A DNA stretch of 53,435 nucleotides from Nitrosospira sp. (lineage in GTDB: Bacteria > Pseudomonadota > Gammaproteobacteria > Burkholderiales > Nitrosomonadaceae), in contig JACDGV010000018.1 of assembly GCA_013821425.1 (NCBI GenBank), positions 1 through 53,435 of the forward strand, given 5' to 3'. A program made the position numbers and the translations under genes. This document shows, one piece after another, positions 50,980-53,435 of this stretch. The notes under the pieces were generated by a model that was not told the DNA's origin, did no database searches, and saw only the letters and a program-made list of their open reading frames with translations. Within the stretch, counting starts at the first letter, position 1, and the number at the start of each line of letters is the position of its first letter.

Positions 50980-51768
50980 ATGAATATACCGAACACGTTC
51001 AGGCCGCTCCTGGCAATTTGCTTAACGGCAGGCACAATTTGCGGCTTCGTATTTTCTTCCTCGCTTTGGGGCAGCGAACTTGTACAAACTATCGAGGACA
51101 GTAAGCCTTCGATAGTTGGAGTGGGAACTGTTCAGAAAACGCGTTCTCCACAGATCAATTTTCTTGGCACCGGCTTTGTGCTGGATGATGGTCTTCATAT
51201 AGTCACGAACGCTCATGTGGTTCCCGAGGTGTTGGACACCGCCAACCAGGAATCGCATATCGTGATCACCGGCAAGGGGAAAGAGCCGGAACTGAGATCA
51301 GCAACCATTGCCGCAATCGATAAGGAACATGATCTCGCCTTGTTAAGGATCAGCGGTACGCCTTTGCCCGCCATGCAACTGGGTGATGCCAGCAAAGTGC
51401 GGGAGGGGCAGAGCCTGATTTTCACCGGATTCCCTATTGGAATGATACTGGGGTTTTATCCCGTCACTCATCGTGCCATGATCTCCTCAATTACCCCGAT
51501 CATTTTGCCAGCGCACAATTCGAGGCAACTTAACGCGAGGATGATCAGTCAGTTACAAAAGCCGGCCTACGCGGTATTTCAACTGGACGGCACGGCGTAT
51601 CCGGGCAGCAGCGGAAGCCCCCTTTATGATCCGGAAACCGGCCTGGTTTACGGTGTGATTAATATGGTTTTTATAAAGGGCAAAAAAGAGGCGGCGCTCA
51701 GCAATCCTAGTGGAATCACATACGCCATTCCGGCCAATTACATCCATGAGCTGCTAAAGCGCAAGTAA
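50980..51768 (+). CDS. Trypsin-like periplasmic serine protease
   Basis: A 262-residue protein with a signal peptide (residues 1-32). It has a chymotrypsin-fold catalytic triad: His in IVTNAHVV, Asp in EHDLALLRIS, Ser in YPGSSGSPLYDP. It is like the protease domain of DegP/HtrA but has no PDZ domain. It probably acts in envelope stress, with an unknown substrate. A 186-base gap without recognised features precedes the response-regulator pair. Confidence 0.88.
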   Translation: MNIPNTFRPLLAICLTAGTICGFVFSSSLWGSELVQTIEDSKPSIVGVGTVQKTRSPQINFLGTGFVLDDGLHIVTNAHVVPEVLDTANQESHIVITGKGKEPELRSATIAAIDKEHDLALLRISGTPLPAMQLGDASKVREGQSLIFTGFPIGMILGFYPVTHRAMISSITPIILPAHNSRQLNARMISQLQKPAYAVFQLDGTAYPGSSGSPLYDPETGLVYGVINMVFIKGKKEAALSNPSGITYAIPANYIHELLKRK

Positions 51769-51953
51769 TAAAAACGGCAGGAAGGACTTACTGGTTTGGT
51801 TGTGATAAACAGCTCAAGTAAAAGCCACGATCCCGGCCCGAAACAGGGGTCGAACCGTGTAGAGCTTTTGTGGGAGGATAACGGGAACGAGCTGCATAAA
51901 ATACAATATTGGATCAACTGTCATAATAGCCAATAAATGGGCTGGAAGGAAAA

Positions 51954-52442
51954 ATGATGCAAATGGTCACGGTAGCAATAGCCGACACCAATCCGGAAAG
52001 ACGAGCAAAAATAGAGCAGCTCCTGCAGGAAGGGCCGGGGATCAAGGTGCTGACCGATATTCTGCCGGAAGGCGCTGATAAATCCGTGGACGATCAATAT
52101 CAGCATCAGGCGCCAGACATAACGATTGCCGATATCGTTCAAAGAATTGGTCGAGTCAAGCCTCGCATCCTTTTTACCCATCTGGACCCGTCAACCGAGC
52201 ACGACCTTGTCTTGCTGCAGGCTTTACACCGTGAGTGCCCGGATACGCTCGTCCTGTTATTAACCGATAAATCCATCGGGGAGGAGCTGATAATAGAAGC
52301 TCTGGCTGTCGGGGCAAGGGGCTGCTTGAGCCATGAAGCGGAGCCTTTTCATTTTCAAAAGGCAGTGCGACTGGTCGATCGTGGGGAGATCTGGGTAACA
52401 CGCACGATGTTGGGTAAAATTATGGATAAGGTGTTGCACTGA
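51954..52442 (+). CDS. Receiver-like protein without the phospho-acceptor Asp
   Basis: A 162-residue protein, all of it a CheY-like receiver fold: VTVAIADTNPERRAKIEQLL at the start with the acidic site, then PRILFTHLDPSTEHDLVLLQ where the phospho-acceptor Asp would sit in a LxxDxxMP motif but Thr-His is found, TLVLLLTDKSIGEELIIEAL and AVGARGCLSHEAEPFHFQKA where Lys is replaced by His. There is no output domain. GGAAGGAAAA precedes the ATG. It is probably a phosphorylation-independent partner of the LuxR-type regulator that follows 27 bases later. Confidence 0.75.
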   Translation: MMQMVTVAIADTNPERRAKIEQLLQEGPGIKVLTDILPEGADKSVDDQYQHQAPDITIADIVQRIGRVKPRILFTHLDPSTEHDLVLLQALHRECPDTLVLLLTDKSIGEELIIEALAVGARGCLSHEAEPFHFQKAVRLVDRGEIWVTRTMLGKIMDKVLH

Positions 52443-52469
52443 TGTCATGGGTTCTGATCGGAGACATGC

Positions 52470-53120
52470 TTGATTTTACTTGCTAGTTCGTCCCAGAACG
52501 ATCTCTCTCTCTGGGAACAGGGTGTGCGCAGCCTTGCTCCCGTCTTCTGCTCAACCAATCTGGACTCGCTGAGGGCTGAGCTGATACGGATAAAACCGCA
52601 GACGCTCATGCTCGATAACGACTTGCCAAATCTGGACGGACCCAACGGGATCGCGGGTCTCATGAAGTTGAATCCGGAGACCAGGGTCATTATTTTGAGC
52701 GGTCCTCTTTCCGACGAGATGGAGTGGAGCTTGTTCAGGACAGGAGTGAGGGGTTGCTGCCGGCGCGATGTCGAGCCTGAGCAGTTAAGAAGCGTGGTTG
52801 CAGCCGTTCAGCAAGGCGAGCTGTGGATTCGACGAACGCTTAGCTGGCATCTGCTGAATGAACTTGTCATGATTACGCAGGAAAAGAACAAAATCAGGCA
52901 GGCGGTGGGCGAGTTACTTGCTCATCTGACCCGTCGAGAATACGAAATCGCCACACTCGTCGGGAACGGCGACAGCAACAAGGAAATCGCGCGCCGTCTG
53001 GCCATCACGGAGCGGACGGTAAAAGCTCATCTGACGGAAGTTTTCCGCAAGCTGGATGTTGCGGATCGGCTCAAACTGGCATTAATTGTCAAGGGTTCGA
53101 TTTCCCAGGATTCGACATAA
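52470..53120 (+). CDS. NarL/LuxR-family response regulator (TTG start)
   Basis: A 216-residue regulator with an N-terminal receiver (phospho-acceptor Asp in TLMLDNDLPNLDG, Ser in VIILSGPLS, but Arg in GCCRRDVEP where Lys is usual) and a C-terminal LuxR helix-turn-helix (LTRREYEIATLVGNGDSNKE, then IARRLAITERTVKAHLTEVF). The TTG at 52470 is chosen because CGGAGA lies just upstream and no in-frame ATG precedes it. No sensor kinase is near. Target genes are unknown; the protease or the preceding receiver may be partners. Confidence 0.88.
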   Translation: MILLASSSQNDLSLWEQGVRSLAPVFCSTNLDSLRAELIRIKPQTLMLDNDLPNLDGPNGIAGLMKLNPETRVIILSGPLSDEMEWSLFRTGVRGCCRRDVEPEQLRSVVAAVQQGELWIRRTLSWHLLNELVMITQEKNKIRQAVGELLAHLTRREYEIATLVGNGDSNKEIARRLAITERTVKAHLTEVFRKLDVADRLKLALIVKGSISQDST

Positions 53121-53310
53121 ATAGGACAATAGCCGGGGTAGGGGATCCGGACCACTCGGCGGTTGCGGCCAGACGGGCATGTCCTGCGCGCAAACCAAGT
53201 AAACGTAAGATGTAATGATTGGGGACCGATATCGCGAAAACAGGCCGGAAACCTCAGCTGGCCCTGTTACGAATTTCAGCCCTTTGCACGGATAGTCATG
53301 TTAATCCCGG
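53121..53310. other. 190-base gap before an IS
   Basis: No gene is recognised. A frame starting at 53163 lacks a ribosome site and family resemblance. Confidence 0.4.
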
Positions 53311-53435
53311 TGACCTGCCAGGAATTTTGTAGCCACCCCTTGAGTGAGTCTTCATGTTAATTTTTGACATGGAGGCGAATATGAAGAAGCGATTTAGCGA
53401 AGAGCAGGTTATTGGGATTTTGCGTGAAGGAGAAA
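53311..53435 (+). mobile_element. Left end of an IS3-family element (IS407-like)
   Basis: Seventy bases before the orfA start the sequence reads TGACCTGCCAGG, which starts like IS407-group terminal repeats (TGACCTGCC). The rest of the element is outside the window, so the tip position is inferred. Confidence 0.45.
53381..53435 (+). CDS. IS3-family transposase OrfA, N-terminal fragment
   Basis: Eighteen codons to the window edge read MKKRFSEEQVIGILREGE, the typical start of IS407-group OrfA helix-turn-helix proteins. GGAGG lies 6-10 bases before the ATG. It is cut by the window edge. Confidence 0.85.
   Translation, partial: MKKRFSEEQVIGILREGE

Overview
The window looks like a chromosomal segment of a betaproteobacterium, most likely an ammonia oxidiser of the Nitrosomonadaceae (Nitrosospira-like). 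The reasons are the gene order (thiO, yebC, ruvCAB, ybgC-tolQRAB-pal-cpoB-queEC, then aat-bpt, then miaB-phoH-ybeY-corC, hemCDXY), the monohaem c-type cytochromes and the style of the insertion sequences. The genus is inference from remembered gene content; no search was run. Both edges lie inside the first codons of IS3-family transposase genes, so the window may be a contig broken at repeated insertion sequences.

Region 1 (1-7.8 kb) is an accessory island, AT-richer than the rest, ending against a tRNA-Lys(TTT) gene. It holds an IS end, a secreted zinc-metalloprotease-like protein divergent from a membrane protein with a DUF4019-like tail, a leftward cluster (excisionase-like protein with a TTG start, a Cys-containing small protein, a 53-residue protein and a helix-turn-helix protein), a tyrosine integrase, a P63C-domain protein behind a set of GCATTA operator-like repeats, a decayed ORF and a 226-residue protein of unknown function. 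Two inverted copies of TGCCCCA-N5-GTCCCA sit upstream of the integrase and just inside the tRNA, and may be recombinase arm sites.

Region 2 (7.8-25.1 kb, nearly all rightward) is housekeeping: glycine oxidase, YebC regulator, the RuvABC Holliday-junction machinery, the complete Tol-Pal envelope system, the first and last shared steps of preQ0 synthesis (queE, queC), the N-degron leucyl/phenylalanyl and aspartate/glutamate leucyltransferases (aat, bpt), pyrD, an RnfB-like ferredoxin, endonuclease III and a DUF1841 protein. ruvC seems to have no standard start codon: the only start that keeps catalytic Asp7 is an ATC behind a Shine-Dalgarno sequence. A 37-codon ORF joins ruvC and ruvA with ATGA overlaps at both ends.

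Region 3 (25.2-35.6 kb, leftward) carries two small cytochromes c, an ABC-F ATPase, a divergent pyrophosphatase, corC-ybeY-phoH-miaB (ribosome, RNA and tRNA maturation) and PEP carboxylase. Region 4 (35.7-45 kb) has the hemCDXY tetrapyrrole operon, an oxidoreductase with a plant-type 2Fe-2S domain, an NAD-dependent epimerase-like protein, cutA, dsbD and a TlpA-like thioredoxin. Region 5 (45-53.4 kb) is an envelope and stress assortment: two exported proteins, a TauE/SafE exporter behind a perfect palindrome, DUF2784 and DUF2024 proteins, an OprP-type porin behind a triple 11-bp Pho-box-like repeat, a trypsin-like periplasmic protease and a pair of response regulators, the first with a degenerate receiver. 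A second IS closes the window.
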